A stretch of 64,000 nt of DNA, from NCBI RefSeq assembly GCF_007994075.1, contig NZ_VIWU01000001.1, positions 5,022,001 through 5,086,000 of the forward strand, read 5' to 3'. Of this stretch, positions 37,051 through 46,455 are shown piece by piece. Under the pieces are notes generated by a model that saw only the letters and a program-made list of their open reading frames with translations, ran no database searches and had not been told where the DNA came from. The translations under genes were made by a program, and so were the position numbers. This DNA is from Pseudonocardia hierapolitana. GTDB taxonomy: Bacteria; Actinomycetota; Actinomycetes; Mycobacteriales; Pseudonocardiaceae. How positions within the stretch are numbered: the first letter of the stretch is position 1; every line of letters starts with the position of its first letter.

Positions 37051-37758
37051 GTGGTCAGGCGAGAGAGGGGCGGGTTCTGGATCGCGTTCTGCGCGGTCTT
37101 CTTCTATCCGATCAGCTGGCTGGTGGCCCGCTCCCGGTTCGAGGGCAAGGAACACATACCGCCGTCCGGCGGCGCGTTGATGGTCGCGAACCACGTCTCC
37201 CACCTCGACCCGATCTTCAGCGGGCTCGTCGTGCACCGGGCCCGCCGGGTGCCGCGGTTCCTCGCCAAGCACAGCCTGTGGCGCACGCCGGTGCTCGGCT
37301 GGGCGCTCGCCGGAAGCGGCCAGATCCCGGTCTACCGGGACTCGGCCGACGCGCAGCAGAGCTTGCGCGACGGCACGCGCGCGCTCCAGGAGGGCAAGGT
37401 CGTGGTGATCTACCCCGAGGGCACGATCACTCGCGATCCCGACGGCTGGCCGATGCAGGCGCGCACCGGCGTCGCCCGGCTGGCGCTGTCGGTGGACGTG
37501 CCGGTGGTGCCCTTCGTCCACTGGGGCACGCGCGAGGTGCTGGACGGGTACAACAAGAAGTTCCGACCGCTGCCGCGCAAGCCGATCGTCGTGCGGTGCG
37601 CGGAGCCCGTCGACCTCTCCGCCTACCGCGACCGCCCGGTCGACGCCGCGGTCCTGCGCGAGGTCACCGACCTGATCATGACGAGGGTGCGCGAGCTGCT
37701 CGCCGAGGTGCGGGGCGAGCCGGCCCCCGAGGAGTTCTACCGGAGGACCGCCTCGTGA
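37051..37758 (+). CDS. plsC: 1-acylglycerol-3-phosphate O-acyltransferase family protein
   Basis: 235 residues. Transfers acyl groups to lysophosphatidate at the membrane. The HX4D motif is in [12 protein letters not shown] and the acceptor motif in YPEGTIT. One hydrophobic segment near the N-terminus ([18 protein letters not shown]). GTG 37051 is chosen, with AGGAAG ~12 bases before; the start is not certain. Overlaps gpsA by 4 bp (GTGA), so two phospholipid-synthesis steps are coupled. Confidence 0.9.
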   Translation: MVRRERGGFWIAFCAVFFYPISWLVARSRFEGKEHIPPSGGALMVANHVSHLDPIFSGLVVHRARRVPRFLAKHSLWRTPVLGWALAGSGQIPVYRDSADAQQSLRDGTRALQEGKVVVIYPEGTITRDPDGWPMQARTGVARLALSVDVPVVPFVHWGTREVLDGYNKKFRPLPRKPIVVRCAEPVDLSAYRDRPVDAAVLREVTDLIMTRVRELLAEVRGEPAPEEFYRRTAS

Positions 37759-38759
37759 CGGTGCGTCGCGTCGCCGTGCTCGGCGCCGGCTCGTGGGGCA
37801 CCACGTTCGCGAAGGTCATGGCGGACGCCGGGCGCGAGGTGCGGTTGTGGGCCCGCCGTCCCGAGGTGGCCGCCGCGGTGAACGAGCGCCACGCCAACCC
37901 CGACTACCTGCCCGGGATCGTCCTGCCGGGGCTGCTGACGGCCACGTCCGATCCCGCGGAGGCGCTCGACGGCGCCGACGCGGTGGTGCTCGCCGTCCCG
38001 TCCCAGACGCTGCGGGCCAACCTCGCGGGCTGGCGCCACCTGCTGCCGCCCGGCCGCACTCTGGTGAGCCTCGCGAAGGGGGTGGAGCTGGGCACGCTGC
38101 TGCGGATGAGCGAGGTGATCAGGGAGGTCGCTGACGTGCCCGCCGACCAGGTGGCCGTGGTCTCGGGGCCCAACCTCGCCCGGGAGATCGCCGCGGAGGA
38201 GCCGACCGCCACCGTGATCGCCTGCGCCGACCACGACCGCGCGGTGGAGCTGCAACAGGCATGCACCACCGGCTACTTCCGCTCCTACACCAACACCGAC
38301 GTCATCGGCTGCGAGCTGGGCGGCGCCGGCAAGAACGTCATCGCGCTGGCGTGCGGCATCGCAGCCGGGATGGGCTTCGGCGACAACACCATGGCGTCGC
38401 TGATCACGCGCGGGCTCGCCGAGACCGCCCGGCTGGGCACCGCGCTCGGTGCCGACCCGCTGACGTTCGCCGGCCTGGCCGGGCTCGGCGACCTCGTGGC
38501 CACCTGTTCCTCGCCGCTGTCGCGCAACCGGACCTTCGGCGAGCACCTCGGCCGCGGCGAGTCCCTCGCCCAGGCCGAGGCGGCCAACCACGGGCAGGTG
38601 GCCGAGGGTGTGAAGTCGTGCAAGTCGATCTGCGCCCTGGGCGACCGGCTGGGTGTTGAGCTCCCGATCGCCGACGCCGTGCGGCGGGTCTGCCACGAGG
38701 GCCTCTCGGCGGCGGAGATGGGCAAGGAGCTGATCAGCAGGGCCCCACGCCCCGAGTGA
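37755..38759 (+). CDS. gpsA: Glycerol-3-phosphate dehydrogenase [NAD(P)+]
   Basis: 334 residues. Makes sn-glycerol-3-phosphate from dihydroxyacetone phosphate for phospholipids. The N-terminal [17 protein letters not shown] is the dinucleotide fold. [27 protein letters not shown] carries the catalytic lysine. The length and end are normal. GTG start overlapping plsC. Followed by a 30-bp perfect palindrome that probably ends the transcript. Confidence 0.96.
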   Translation: MTVRRVAVLGAGSWGTTFAKVMADAGREVRLWARRPEVAAAVNERHANPDYLPGIVLPGLLTATSDPAEALDGADAVVLAVPSQTLRANLAGWRHLLPPGRTLVSLAKGVELGTLLRMSEVIREVADVPADQVAVVSGPNLAREIAAEEPTATVIACADHDRAVELQQACTTGYFRSYTNTDVIGCELGGAGKNVIALACGIAAGMGFGDNTMASLITRGLAETARLGTALGADPLTFAGLAGLGDLVATCSSPLSRNRTFGEHLGRGESLAQAEAANHGQVAEGVKSCKSICALGDRLGVELPIADAVRRVCHEGLSAAEMGKELISRAPRPE

Positions 38760-38783
38760 GGGCACTTCACGAACCGCGTGCTG

Positions 38784-38813
38784 GCTTCACACAAGGCCGG
38801 CCTTGTGTGAAGC
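38784..38813. terminator. 30-bp perfect palindrome
   Basis: GCTTCACACAAGGCC (38784-38798) is directly followed by its exact reverse complement (38799-38813), with no loop bases beyond the stem centre. Partial repeats of the arm end lie on both sides (CACTTCAC at 38763, GTGTGTGAAG at 38823). Sits 25 bases after gpsA; likely terminator or member of a dispersed repeat family. Confidence 0.7.
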
Positions 38814-38864
38814 AGACAGCAGGTGTGTGAAGTCCGGGGTCAGAGCGGAACGTAGGGTGCCGGC

Positions 38865-39968
38865 GTGATCGGGGATGGCACGCGATGCGTGCACGGGGGG
38901 CACCCAGCGGGTGAGACCGGGGCGCCGATGCATCCGGGGCCCGTGCTCTCGTCCACATTCCACCTCGGCCTCCCGTCCGAACCGACGCCGGCCGACTTCT
39001 ACGGCCGCTCCGACAACCCCACCTGGCGGGCGCTCGAGGCCGCGATCGGGGACCTCGACGGCGGCGAGTGCGTGGTCTTCGCGTCCGGGATGGCCGCCAT
39101 CGCCGCCGTCCTGCGGCTGGCCGCCCCCGACGGCGCGCTGGTCCTGCCCTCCGACGGCTACTACCTCGCGCGCTCGCTCGCGCACGGGGAGCTCGCGCCG
39201 CTGGGCGTCGAGGTGCGCGAGACACCGACGGCCGCCCCGTTGCCGCCGCTGGACGGCGTGGCGCTCGTGCTGCTGGAGACGCCGTCCAACCCGGGGCTCG
39301 ACGTCGCCGACATCGTCGCGGCGGCCGAGGCCGCCCACGCGGCCGGCGCGCTGCTCGCCGTCGACAACACCACCGCGACGCCGCTCGGGCAGCGCCCGCT
39401 GGAGCTGGGCGCCGACCTGGTGATCGCCTCCGACACGAAGGCACTCGCCGGGCACGGCGACGTGGTGCTCGGCCACGTCAGCGCGCGCGACCCCGAGCTC
39501 GTCGCGCGGCTGCGGGAGGCGCGCTCGCGCGGCGGCGCCGTGCCCGGGCCGATGGAGTCGTGGCTCGCCCACCGCGGCCTCGCCACCCTCGACCTGCGGC
39601 TCGAGCGGCAGGCGCGCAACGCCGCCGCCCTCGTCCCGGTGCTGCGCGCGCACCCCGCGGTCTCCGACGTCCGCTGGCCCGGCGACCCGGCCGATCCCGC
39701 GCACGCCGTGGCGTCGCGGCAGATGCGGCGCTGGAACGGAGTGCTGCGATTCACACTCGCGTCGGAGGCGGCCGTCGGGGAGTTCCTCGCCGCCTCGCGG
39801 TTGATCGGCTCGGCCACCAGCTTCGGCGGCCTGCGCAGCACCGTCGATCGCCGGCGGCGTTGGGGCGACGACGTGGCGCCCGGGCTGTTGCGCTTCTCCG
39901 CGGGCTGCGAGGACGAGTCGGACCTGGTCTCCGACGTACGCGCGGCGCTGGACTCAATCACCCGCTGA
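38865..39968 (+). CDS. Cystathionine gamma-lyase-like PLP enzyme
   Basis: 367 residues, Cys/Met metabolism PLP family. The PLP lysine is Lys192 in ASDTKALAGHGDVVLGHV. FASGMAAIAAVLRLAA forms the phosphate-binding region and TSFGGLRST the substrate carboxylate site. Probably cleaves cystathionine to cysteine; gamma-synthase or methionine lyase activity cannot be excluded from sequence. GTG start. Confidence 0.85.
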   Translation: MIGDGTRCVHGGHPAGETGAPMHPGPVLSSTFHLGLPSEPTPADFYGRSDNPTWRALEAAIGDLDGGECVVFASGMAAIAAVLRLAAPDGALVLPSDGYYLARSLAHGELAPLGVEVRETPTAAPLPPLDGVALVLLETPSNPGLDVADIVAAAEAAHAAGALLAVDNTTATPLGQRPLELGADLVIASDTKALAGHGDVVLGHVSARDPELVARLREARSRGGAVPGPMESWLAHRGLATLDLRLERQARNAAALVPVLRAHPAVSDVRWPGDPADPAHAVASRQMRRWNGVLRFTLASEAAVGEFLAASRLIGSATSFGGLRSTVDRRRRWGDDVAPGLLRFSAGCEDESDLVSDVRAALDSITR

Positions 39969-39969
39969 C

Positions 39970-40138
39970 CTAGTGCTCCCCGCCGGAGGTTCGCCGAGGG
40001 TCTCGGCGGCCCAGCTCCACGCTGGACGCAGCGGCGAACAGCCCGAGTACGCCCGGTACGAGGGCTGCTCGCCGCCACGCCCAGCGAGAAGCTGGATCCC
40101 CCGATACCCCCGACGAACCTCCGGCGGGAAGCACTAGC
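39970..40138. repeat. 169-bp long palindromic element with 24-bp terminal inverted repeats
   Basis: The ends CTAGTGCTCCCCGCCGGAGG... (39970-39993) and ...CCTCCGGCGGGAAGCACTAG (40115-40138) are inverted repeats with one mismatch in 24. The interior is also self-complementary: GCGGCGAACAGCCC against GGGCTGCTCGCCGC, and CCAGCT against AGCTGG. The whole can fold as one long imperfect hairpin. No open frame. It begins two bases after the lyase stop. It resembles a MITE or large REP-type element. Confidence 0.75.
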
Positions 40139-40236
40139 GGTCCCGGCCGCCGACCGCGTGATCGGAAAGTCGGTCCACTATCACACGTGCGTAAGCCGCT
40201 CCGCTGTGGTCTTATCTGCGGCAGGGAGGTGGTCGC

Positions 40237-40836
40237 GTGAAGCACCGACAACCGGACCCCATCGGTGCCGACCCCGATCCAGGGGAGGCACCGGGGATCG
40301 CGCGGCACCCGAGCGCGGTCCCGAAGGGGTCCCGGGTCCTGCTTCTCAACGCCACCTTCGAGCCGCTCGCCGTCGTCACGGCGAAGCGCGCCATCGTCCT
40401 GATGCTCACCGGCAAGGCCGAGTGCGTCGAGGAAACCCGCGGCGGCGCCGCCTTCCATTCCGAGACCCTCACCATCCCCGCGCCATCGGTGATGCGCCTG
40501 TCCCGCTACGTCCGGGTGCCCTACCGGCACGCCGTGCCGATGACCCGCGCCGGCGTGCTCCGCCGCGACGGGCGCCGCTGCGCCTACTGCAGCAAGCGGG
40601 CCGACACGATCGACCACGTCGTCCCGCGCAGCAGGGGCGGCGCCCACACCTGGGCCAACTGCGTCGCGGCCTGCCGCACCTGCAACTCGAAGAAGGCAGA
40701 CCGGCTGATCGAGGAGCTCGGCTGGACGCTCGCCGTCACGCCGCGGGCGCCCGACCGCGCCGCAGGCGGGATCCTGGTGCTGGCCGTCGAACCGCTGCCG
40801 TCCTGGGAACCGTGGCTGGGGGAGCGCGCGGCCTGA
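40237..40836 (+). CDS. HNH endonuclease family protein
   Basis: 199 residues. The HNH core is CAYCSKRADTIDHVVPRSRGG with the second CxxC in CRTCNSKKADR, so a structural zinc is expected. The N-terminal LLLNATFEPLAVVTAKRAIVLML belongs to the widespread housekeeping HNH family of actinobacteria and other phyla, whose function is unknown. GTG 40237, with a GGGAGGTGG ribosome site upstream. Confidence 0.9.
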   Translation: MKHRQPDPIGADPDPGEAPGIARHPSAVPKGSRVLLLNATFEPLAVVTAKRAIVLMLTGKAECVEETRGGAAFHSETLTIPAPSVMRLSRYVRVPYRHAVPMTRAGVLRRDGRRCAYCSKRADTIDHVVPRSRGGAHTWANCVAACRTCNSKKADRLIEELGWTLAVTPRAPDRAAGGILVLAVEPLPSWEPWLGERAA

Positions 40837-40876
40837 TCCGCCGCGAGTTGCGGTGCGCGCGTGTCGCGGTGCGGGG

Positions 40877-41920
40877 TCAGTCGCGGGTGCGGCCCGGTGG
40901 GCGGCCGCGGTCGGGGCGGCCGCGGCGGTGGGGGTTCGTCCGGGTCAAGCGGCGTGGGGGTCCACCGGCGCGGTCGTGGCCCTCGGCGGGTTCGCCGGCC
41001 ACCAGCGCAGGCGTGAGGATCCGGATCCCGTCCGTGACCGGGCCGACGGTGACGGAGCCGAGCGGGCTCGGGGCGTCGGCGTCCCGGCGGTCGTGAGAGC
41101 GCTCGACGGGGTCGACCGGGGCCGGAGCCGGCACAGCCGCATGCGTACGCAGGCCGCGCAGGACGGCGACGAAGAAGGCGACCGCGGCGACGAGCAGCAT
41201 CGCGACGGCGGTGACCTCGAGCGCGGCGTCGATCGCACCGGGGTCGGACCCGGGCGGTAGGCCCGCGATGATCCGCACGGCATGGGCGGCCGACAGGGTG
41301 GCGAAGGCGATCCCGGTGCGGCGGATCAGCGCACGTCGCGACCGGGCGCCGGCACCCAGCGCGATGATCCCGGCGGCGCCGGCACCGGACCACGCGACGA
41401 CGTCGAGCGTGGCCACCAGCCATGCCGGTGGCATCCGCCCGGGCAGCGCGACGGCGACGGCGCCGATCACCGCGACGATCGCCACGGTGAGCCCGCCGAC
41501 GGCGCCCGCCGCCCACCGCCCGGCCCGCCCCGTGACCGGCCCGCGCACCGCCAGCACGAGCATCCCGAGGGCGCCGAGCATCGCGACGGAACCGGCCAGC
41601 ACCCAGATGTTCATCGGGTCCGCGAGGCCTGCGGCCCGCACGAGCAGCGCCACGCCCGCGTAGAGGGCGACGGCGCCCGCGATCCGTCCGGTGCGCGCGC
41701 TGCCGGTGAGCCCGGCCACAGCGGCGAGCAGGATGGCGGCGGCGAGCCCGGCCGCGAGCGCCAGCACGCCGACGGCCTCGTGGGCGACGGCGTGCCGGCC
41801 GTGGATCAGGACACCGAGCAGCACGGCGCCCGTGAACAGGGCGGCGAGCACGAGCAGGTCGATGGCGAGCGCGCGGCCGACGGGGATCAGGCCGCGGTGC
41901 CCGAGGGTGGTGCTGCGCAA
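40877..41920 (-). CDS. Polytopic membrane protein of unknown function
   Basis: 347 residues. About eight hydrophobic segments between residues 18 and 265, then an ~80-residue hydrophilic, Arg/Pro-rich cytosolic tail (RRLTRTNPHRRGRPDRGR). No domain is recognised; the shape resembles the membrane sensor part of actinobacterial regulators, but no output domain follows. The start is GTG 41920. It is convergent with the HNH gene and divergent from the polysaccharide locus. Confidence 0.65.
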   Translation of the reverse strand: MRSTTLGHRGLIPVGRALAIDLLVLAALFTGAVLLGVLIHGRHAVAHEAVGVLALAAGLAAAILLAAVAGLTGSARTGRIAGAVALYAGVALLVRAAGLADPMNIWVLAGSVAMLGALGMLVLAVRGPVTGRAGRWAAGAVGGLTVAIVAVIGAVAVALPGRMPPAWLVATLDVVAWSGAGAAGIIALGAGARSRRALIRRTGIAFATLSAAHAVRIIAGLPPGSDPGAIDAALEVTAVAMLLVAAVAFFVAVLRGLRTHAAVPAPAPVDPVERSHDRRDADAPSPLGSVTVGPVTDGIRILTPALVAGEPAEGHDRAGGPPRRLTRTNPHRRGRPDRGRPPGRTRD

Positions 41921-42257
41921 GGTGGTGACCCCTCGACGTCAGGGGGCGGCCGGATGGGTGGCCGGGGGCTGGGGAGCTCCATCCGGCATGTCGACGGTTG
42001 AGCAGGCACCGTTACGAGCGCGGCCCGCGAACCCGCGGCGCAGATCATCTTGGATCAGGTCGAGCCCGTCGTCCGGTCGATCGGTCGAGACGCCTCCCGA
42101 TCTACCCCGTGGGCGATCCGAATCGCGTCGCTGGCTCCCGCCTGCATTCGCCAACCGATTTCGTCCGGAGAACGTCGAGTGAAATCCGCAGAGATTCGAG
42201 CAAGGGGCGTGAACGACGAAGCCGGCGAGCTTGTAGGCCAGGACAAGCGGGGCTAAT
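41921..42257. other. Intergenic region upstream of the first glycosyltransferase copy
   Basis: 337 bases with no supported gene. Between about 42114 and 42230 it is recognisably but imperfectly similar to the sequence upstream of the inverted second copy (about 62800 to 62675, opposite strand): GATCCGAATCGCGT is identical, and CCGATTTCG and GGGGCGTG blocks recur. This is the diverged flank of the duplicated unit, and probably contains its promoter. Confidence 0.6.
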
Positions 42258-43463
42258 GTGACTCGCGTGAGGCTGGTATTCGTCACGGCGTTCCCGGTCG
42301 ATCCGGGCGCGCCGCGCGGCGGTGTCGAGGGTGTGAGCGTGGTGCTCTGCGGCGCTCTGCGGGATCGTCGCGATCTCGACCTCCACATCGTGACGACCGG
42401 GGGCGTCGACGCGGTGCAGGTCGATGACTGGGGTGCGGCGCGCATTCACCGGTTGCCGTGGACCGCCCCGCGCCTGCTCTCGGGGGTGCTCGGGCGAGAC
42501 GCCCGCCGCCTGCGCGAATATGTCAGCGGTCTCCGCCCCGACGTCGTGCACGCGCACGACACCTACGGGATCATGATGGAGCCGATCGGCACGCCGCGCG
42601 TACTGACGATTCACGGTTTCATCCATGCCGACACCCGGGTCTCGGGTACCTCGTTGGCCCGTCCGCGCGCACTGCTCTGGAAACGGATCGAGACGCGCGC
42701 GTGGGCGCGTTATCCGCACATCATCTCCATCAGCCCGTACGTGCGTGAACGGCTGACCGGTATCGCGACCGGCGCGGTGCACAACATCGACAATCCCATC
42801 GCCGATGCATTCTTCGACGTCCGACGCACCGACGGTGCGGCGCAGGTGTTCTGCGCCGCGACGATCTCGCCGCGGAAGAACACGCTTGCTGTGGTGGACG
42901 GTTTCGCGCGGGCGAGAGCGCAAGGCCTGCGCGCCACGTTGCGGCTCGCCGGTCCGCAGCCGGTCCCCGCTTACGCCGAGGCGGTCCGCGCGCGTATCCG
43001 CCAGCACGGGCTCGACGATGCGGTCGTCCTGCTCGGCCAGCTGAGTACCGACGCCGTGCTCAGCGAGCTGGCCGGCGCCAGCGTCTCGGTGCTGATGTCG
43101 GTCGAGGAGAACGCGCCGCTGGCCGTGCAGGAGGCGATGGCCGCCGGTGTTCCGGTGATCGCCTCGAGCCGGTGCGGCATGCCCTATCAGATCGACGACG
43201 GTGAGAGTGGGTTCCTGGTCGAGCCGGACCGTCCCGATGACCTGGCGGCACGGCTGCTGCAGGTCATCGGCGACGACGGTCTTCGCGATCGGCTGGCGCG
43301 GCGCGCGCGCGACGTGGCGCGCGAGCGGTTCCACTCCGAGCGCGTCGCGACGAGGACCATCGGGGTCTACCAGCGCGCCTGCGGCATCCCCCCGCCGCCG
43401 GCCCGCCGATCGCCGTCGGCGCCACGTGCGGCAGCAACAACTGGTGGACGGCTGCCGGACTGA
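42258..43463 (+). CDS. Glycosyltransferase family 4, copy 1
   Basis: 401 residues. GT-B fold: N-terminal LVFVTAFPVDPGAPRGGVEGVS, hinge DVVHAHDTYG, and donor-site EENAPLAVQEAMAAGVPVIASS near the C-terminus (E-x7-E). Retaining glycosyltransferase of the exopolysaccharide locus; donor and acceptor unknown. The C-terminal ~25 residues are Pro/Ala/Arg-rich. Nearly identical to the gene at 61439-62644; seen differences include Phe8 here versus Leu there. The GTG start has only a weak GCGGGGC before it. Confidence 0.9.
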   Translation: MTRVRLVFVTAFPVDPGAPRGGVEGVSVVLCGALRDRRDLDLHIVTTGGVDAVQVDDWGAARIHRLPWTAPRLLSGVLGRDARRLREYVSGLRPDVVHAHDTYGIMMEPIGTPRVLTIHGFIHADTRVSGTSLARPRALLWKRIETRAWARYPHIISISPYVRERLTGIATGAVHNIDNPIADAFFDVRRTDGAAQVFCAATISPRKNTLAVVDGFARARAQGLRATLRLAGPQPVPAYAEAVRARIRQHGLDDAVVLLGQLSTDAVLSELAGASVSVLMSVEENAPLAVQEAMAAGVPVIASSRCGMPYQIDDGESGFLVEPDRPDDLAARLLQVIGDDGLRDRLARRARDVARERFHSERVATRTIGVYQRACGIPPPPARRSPSAPRAAATTGGRLPD

Positions 43464-43483
43464 GCCGGTTCGGATCGCGGGGT
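42258..43483 (+). repeat. 1,226-bp inverted repeat, left copy
   Basis: Nearly identical to the reverse complement of 61419-62644. Equal length, with five single-base differences counted by eye. Identity starts exactly at the GTG start of the glycosyltransferase gene and ends 20 bases after its stop. The repeats are about 17.9 kb apart and enclose most of the polysaccharide locus. Confidence 0.93.
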
Positions 43484-43645
43484 ATGTGCGCCGCGGTGTA
43501 GGACACGGCGAAATGCGAGCAAGTCGCCGAGGTGCATACCGCGGTGGGTGAGACGGTGACTCAGGAACGGCCCGATGGGGTGCCACCTCGTCCCGGTGGC
43601 AATTGCGGAGTCCTGAACTGCCTCCCCGTGACGTCGCCCTGCGCG

Positions 43646-44569
43646 TCATCGGCCTCCGGCCACGGCGTCCCGGAGGATCTTCGTGAGCTCGACGGCCCCC
43701 CGTTCCGGGTTCATCATGATCCGCCGGACCTCGTACCGCGGAGTGGTGGCCCTGTTCACTCCCGGCCGTGTGGTCACCGCATGCGAGTGCCCCGCGCGGT
43801 GCGCCGCCTCGAACGTGCCTGTTCCGTAGTCGCTCGCGCTGCCGTTGGGATACGCCAGGACGGGCGCCTCGACCCCGAGCCCGTCCTGCAGCTGCGCCCG
43901 GGCCGAGCAGAGGTCGGCCGTCTGCGCGTCGTCGTCCTCCTGGGCGAGGATCGCATGGTGCAGCGAGTGGGACCCGATCGTCATGTAGTCACGCAGCCGC
44001 GCCGCCTCGTCCCAGTCCATGAAGGTCTCGTCGACGTGGTAGCGGCGGCGCGGGGCGAGCAGCTCGACGACCTCGTCCACCGCGGCCTCCCGTGACGTGC
44101 GGTCCCGATCCTTCAGAGCCTGCGCGAGCGGTGAGAGCGTCGCGCGCCGCTCGGCCGTGGTGCGCAGCGGATACTTCTGCTGCTTCCAGACGATCTCGTT
44201 GGCTGTGGCGTTCGCCACAGCGTGCGCCAGCTCCTCCCACCACGCCCTGGTGGTCCTGGACAGGAGCCCCGGCACGAGGAAGCAGGTGGCCGGGAGTCCC
44301 AGATCGCGCAGGATCGGCCCGGCGACGGTGAGGTTGTCGCGATAACCGTCGTCGAAGGTGAGCGCGACGGCGCGCGGCGGCAGCGGGCGTCCCGCGGTGA
44401 GGTCCGCCAGCGCGGACTCGAGTGGCAGGACGTTCGCGAACGTCCGTAGGAGCCGCAGCTGCTGGGTGAGTCCGTGGGGCCCGGATCCTCTCCGGGGGGC
44501 GAAGTACCAGGTCGGCTCGACGTTGTGCCATCCGAACACGACCAGTCGGCCGCCCTCGCGCTGCTGCAT
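43646..44569 (-). CDS. Polysaccharide deacetylase family protein
   Basis: 307 residues. The NodB/CE4 signature TFDDGYRDN gives the catalytic base and first metal ligand. SHSLHHAIL gives the two histidines, and VLAYPNGSASDYG the arginine/proline loop region. It lacks a signal peptide, so it may act on cytosolic lipid-linked intermediates or be exported another way. Probably removes N- or O-acetyl groups from the exopolysaccharide. GGGAGAGG precedes ATG 44569. Divergent from the first sugar transferase. Confidence 0.88.
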   Translation of the reverse strand: MQQREGGRLVVFGWHNVEPTWYFAPRRGSGPHGLTQQLRLLRTFANVLPLESALADLTAGRPLPPRAVALTFDDGYRDNLTVAGPILRDLGLPATCFLVPGLLSRTTRAWWEELAHAVANATANEIVWKQQKYPLRTTAERRATLSPLAQALKDRDRTSREAAVDEVVELLAPRRRYHVDETFMDWDEAARLRDYMTIGSHSLHHAILAQEDDDAQTADLCSARAQLQDGLGVEAPVLAYPNGSASDYGTGTFEAAHRAGHSHAVTTRPGVNRATTPRYEVRRIMMNPERGAVELTKILRDAVAGGR

Positions 44570-44820
44570 GCCTCTCCCACTCCGATCCGGCCGGTCATTG
44601 CGGCCTGACGGAGCCGCTGGCGGGATGGCCGTCGCGTCTCAGCCTCCTTCTGTTACGCGAACAGCTGGTGAGCGGCGCGGGCACCGAGGCTGTGGCTGCT
44701 CGAGGTTCCCCCGCGACTCGCCCGGAATGGTGTTGATGCCCGTGCCGCTAACGCCCGGCTCGCCGAGATCGACCCCGTTGGAGCGTCGGACCGGGGAGTC
44801 CGTGAGGGGGGAAGCAGCAC
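44570..44820. other. Divergent promoter region of the polysaccharide locus
   Basis: 251 bases between deacetylase (minus) and first sugar-phosphate transferase (plus). No gene. GGGGGGAAG before ATG 44821 is its ribosome site. No confident -35/-10 pair was found. Confidence 0.4.
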
Positions 44821-46311
44821 ATGAGCAGTGACGCTGTTCACGTCGACCGTCCGCTGTCCCGGACAATCCATCCGCCGCTCGACCGGCAGCTGCCGCGGAA
44901 GCCGGTGCAACGGACGCCCACCCGAAAGCGGTGGCAGCGAGGCTACCGGCGGGCCGCGATCGTCACGGACCTGCTCGCGGTCGTCGTCTCGGCGGCGCTC
45001 TACGCGCAGTGGGGCAGCGCCCCCCTCCCGGTCGTCCTCGTCATGGGAGCGGTCGTGCTCGGCCTCACCGCCTGCGCCCTCGGGGTGGCCCGGGCGTGGG
45101 ACCCGCTGGTGGTCGGACACGGATCGGCCGAGTTCAGCCGGCTGTTGCGCGGGTTCCTCGGCAGCGCGGTCGTCGTCGCGCTCGTCAGCCTCGCCAGCCA
45201 GCTCCCCGCCGGACGGCCGTGGGTCTTCGGCGTGCTCCCGATCGCGGGCGCCTTTGCGACGGCCGGGCGGCTCTGGCTGCGCTGGGAGCTGCACCGGCGG
45301 AGACGGGCCGGGAAGGCGCTGGCGCGGGTGCTCGCCGTCGGCACCGAGGAAGCCATCACCGCACTCGTTGCGCAGACCCGCCGCGCTCCCCACGAAGGCT
45401 GGAGGATCATCGCCGCGTGCACGCCCACCGGGCGCGGTGAACGCGGTGGCCCGGACCTGGCGGGTGTGCCCGTGGTCGGTGACCTCGATGCGGTCGCCGG
45501 TCTGACACGGAGCACGGAGTTCGACGCCGTCAGCGTCGCGCAGGCACCCGGGTGGTCACCGCGACGGCTCCAGCAGCTGGCCTGGGACCTCGAGGTGACC
45601 GGGACCGAGCTGGTCGTCGAGCCCGGCCTGATGGAGATCGCCGGTCCGCGCCTGCACGTCGACTCGCTGGACGGGCTTCCGCTGCTTCGGCTGACCCACC
45701 CGACGTTCACGGGTGCATCCCGCCTGCTCAAGGGGATGCTCGACCGGGTCGCGTCGCTGCTGCTCCTGTTGGTGACAGCACCGCTGCTGATCGCGCTCTC
45801 GATCGCCGTGGTGCTCGACGGCGGGCCGGTGTTCTTCCGGCAGACGCGCGTGGGCGTGGGCGGCCGGGAGTTCAAGATGATCAAATTCCGGTCGATGGTG
45901 CCCAACGCCGAGCAGATGCGTGCCCAGCTCCTGGAGCGGAACGAGGGCGCGGGGCCGCTGTTCAAGATGCGCAGCGACCCCCGGGTCACCCGGGTCGGTC
46001 AGTTCCTGCGCCGGTTCTCCCTCGACGAGCTGCCGCAGCTGTTCAACGTCCTCGGCGGGTCGATGTCCCTGGTCGGCCCGCGCCCGCCGCTGCCGGCCGA
46101 GGTCGCCGGTTACGCGGCCGAGGCGTGGCGGCGGCTGCTGGTCAAGCCCGGCATGACCGGGTTGTGGCAGGTGAGCGGCCGCAGCGATCTGTCGTGGGAG
46201 GAGACGCTGCGCCTCGACCTGCGCTACGTCGAGAACTGGACCCTCGCCCTCGACGCCCGGATCCTCCTGCTGACCGCGCGCGCGGTGGTGCACGGCGACG
46301 GGGCGTACTGA
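44821..46311 (+). CDS. Polyprenyl-phosphate sugar-1-phosphate transferase 1 (exopolysaccharide initiation)
   Basis: 496 residues. N-terminal membrane part with about four hydrophobic segments, a nucleotide-binding-like middle domain, a fifth membrane helix (VASLLLLLVTAPLLIALSIAVVL) and the C-terminal PHPT catalytic domain: FKMIKFRSM, EGAGPLFKM, RRFSLDELPQLFNVL, SLVGPRPPLPAE, KPGMTGLWQVSGRSDLSW. Transfers a sugar phosphate to undecaprenyl phosphate, starting the repeat unit. The sugar cannot be told from sequence. A close paralogue follows 144 bases downstream. Confidence 0.93.
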   Translation: MSSDAVHVDRPLSRTIHPPLDRQLPRKPVQRTPTRKRWQRGYRRAAIVTDLLAVVVSAALYAQWGSAPLPVVLVMGAVVLGLTACALGVARAWDPLVVGHGSAEFSRLLRGFLGSAVVVALVSLASQLPAGRPWVFGVLPIAGAFATAGRLWLRWELHRRRRAGKALARVLAVGTEEAITALVAQTRRAPHEGWRIIAACTPTGRGERGGPDLAGVPVVGDLDAVAGLTRSTEFDAVSVAQAPGWSPRRLQQLAWDLEVTGTELVVEPGLMEIAGPRLHVDSLDGLPLLRLTHPTFTGASRLLKGMLDRVASLLLLLVTAPLLIALSIAVVLDGGPVFFRQTRVGVGGREFKMIKFRSMVPNAEQMRAQLLERNEGAGPLFKMRSDPRVTRVGQFLRRFSLDELPQLFNVLGGSMSLVGPRPPLPAEVAGYAAEAWRRLLVKPGMTGLWQVSGRSDLSWEETLRLDLRYVENWTLALDARILLLTARAVVHGDGAY

Positions 46312-46455
46312 TCGGTCGGGCGCGGGGGCGTAACGACCGGACGCACACGCGCGACCTCAGCAGCGATCAATGCCGGTCGGGGACCGCATCGCCGCAACCA
46401 TCCTGTTTCACCTTCCACGGCGTGCTCTCCTACGACGTGGACGAGCGAGGGACAC

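Noticed and set aside
40877..41920. Sensor histidine kinase
   Set aside because: Membrane segments only; no H-box, ATPase or other output domain follows, so no signalling role is claimed.
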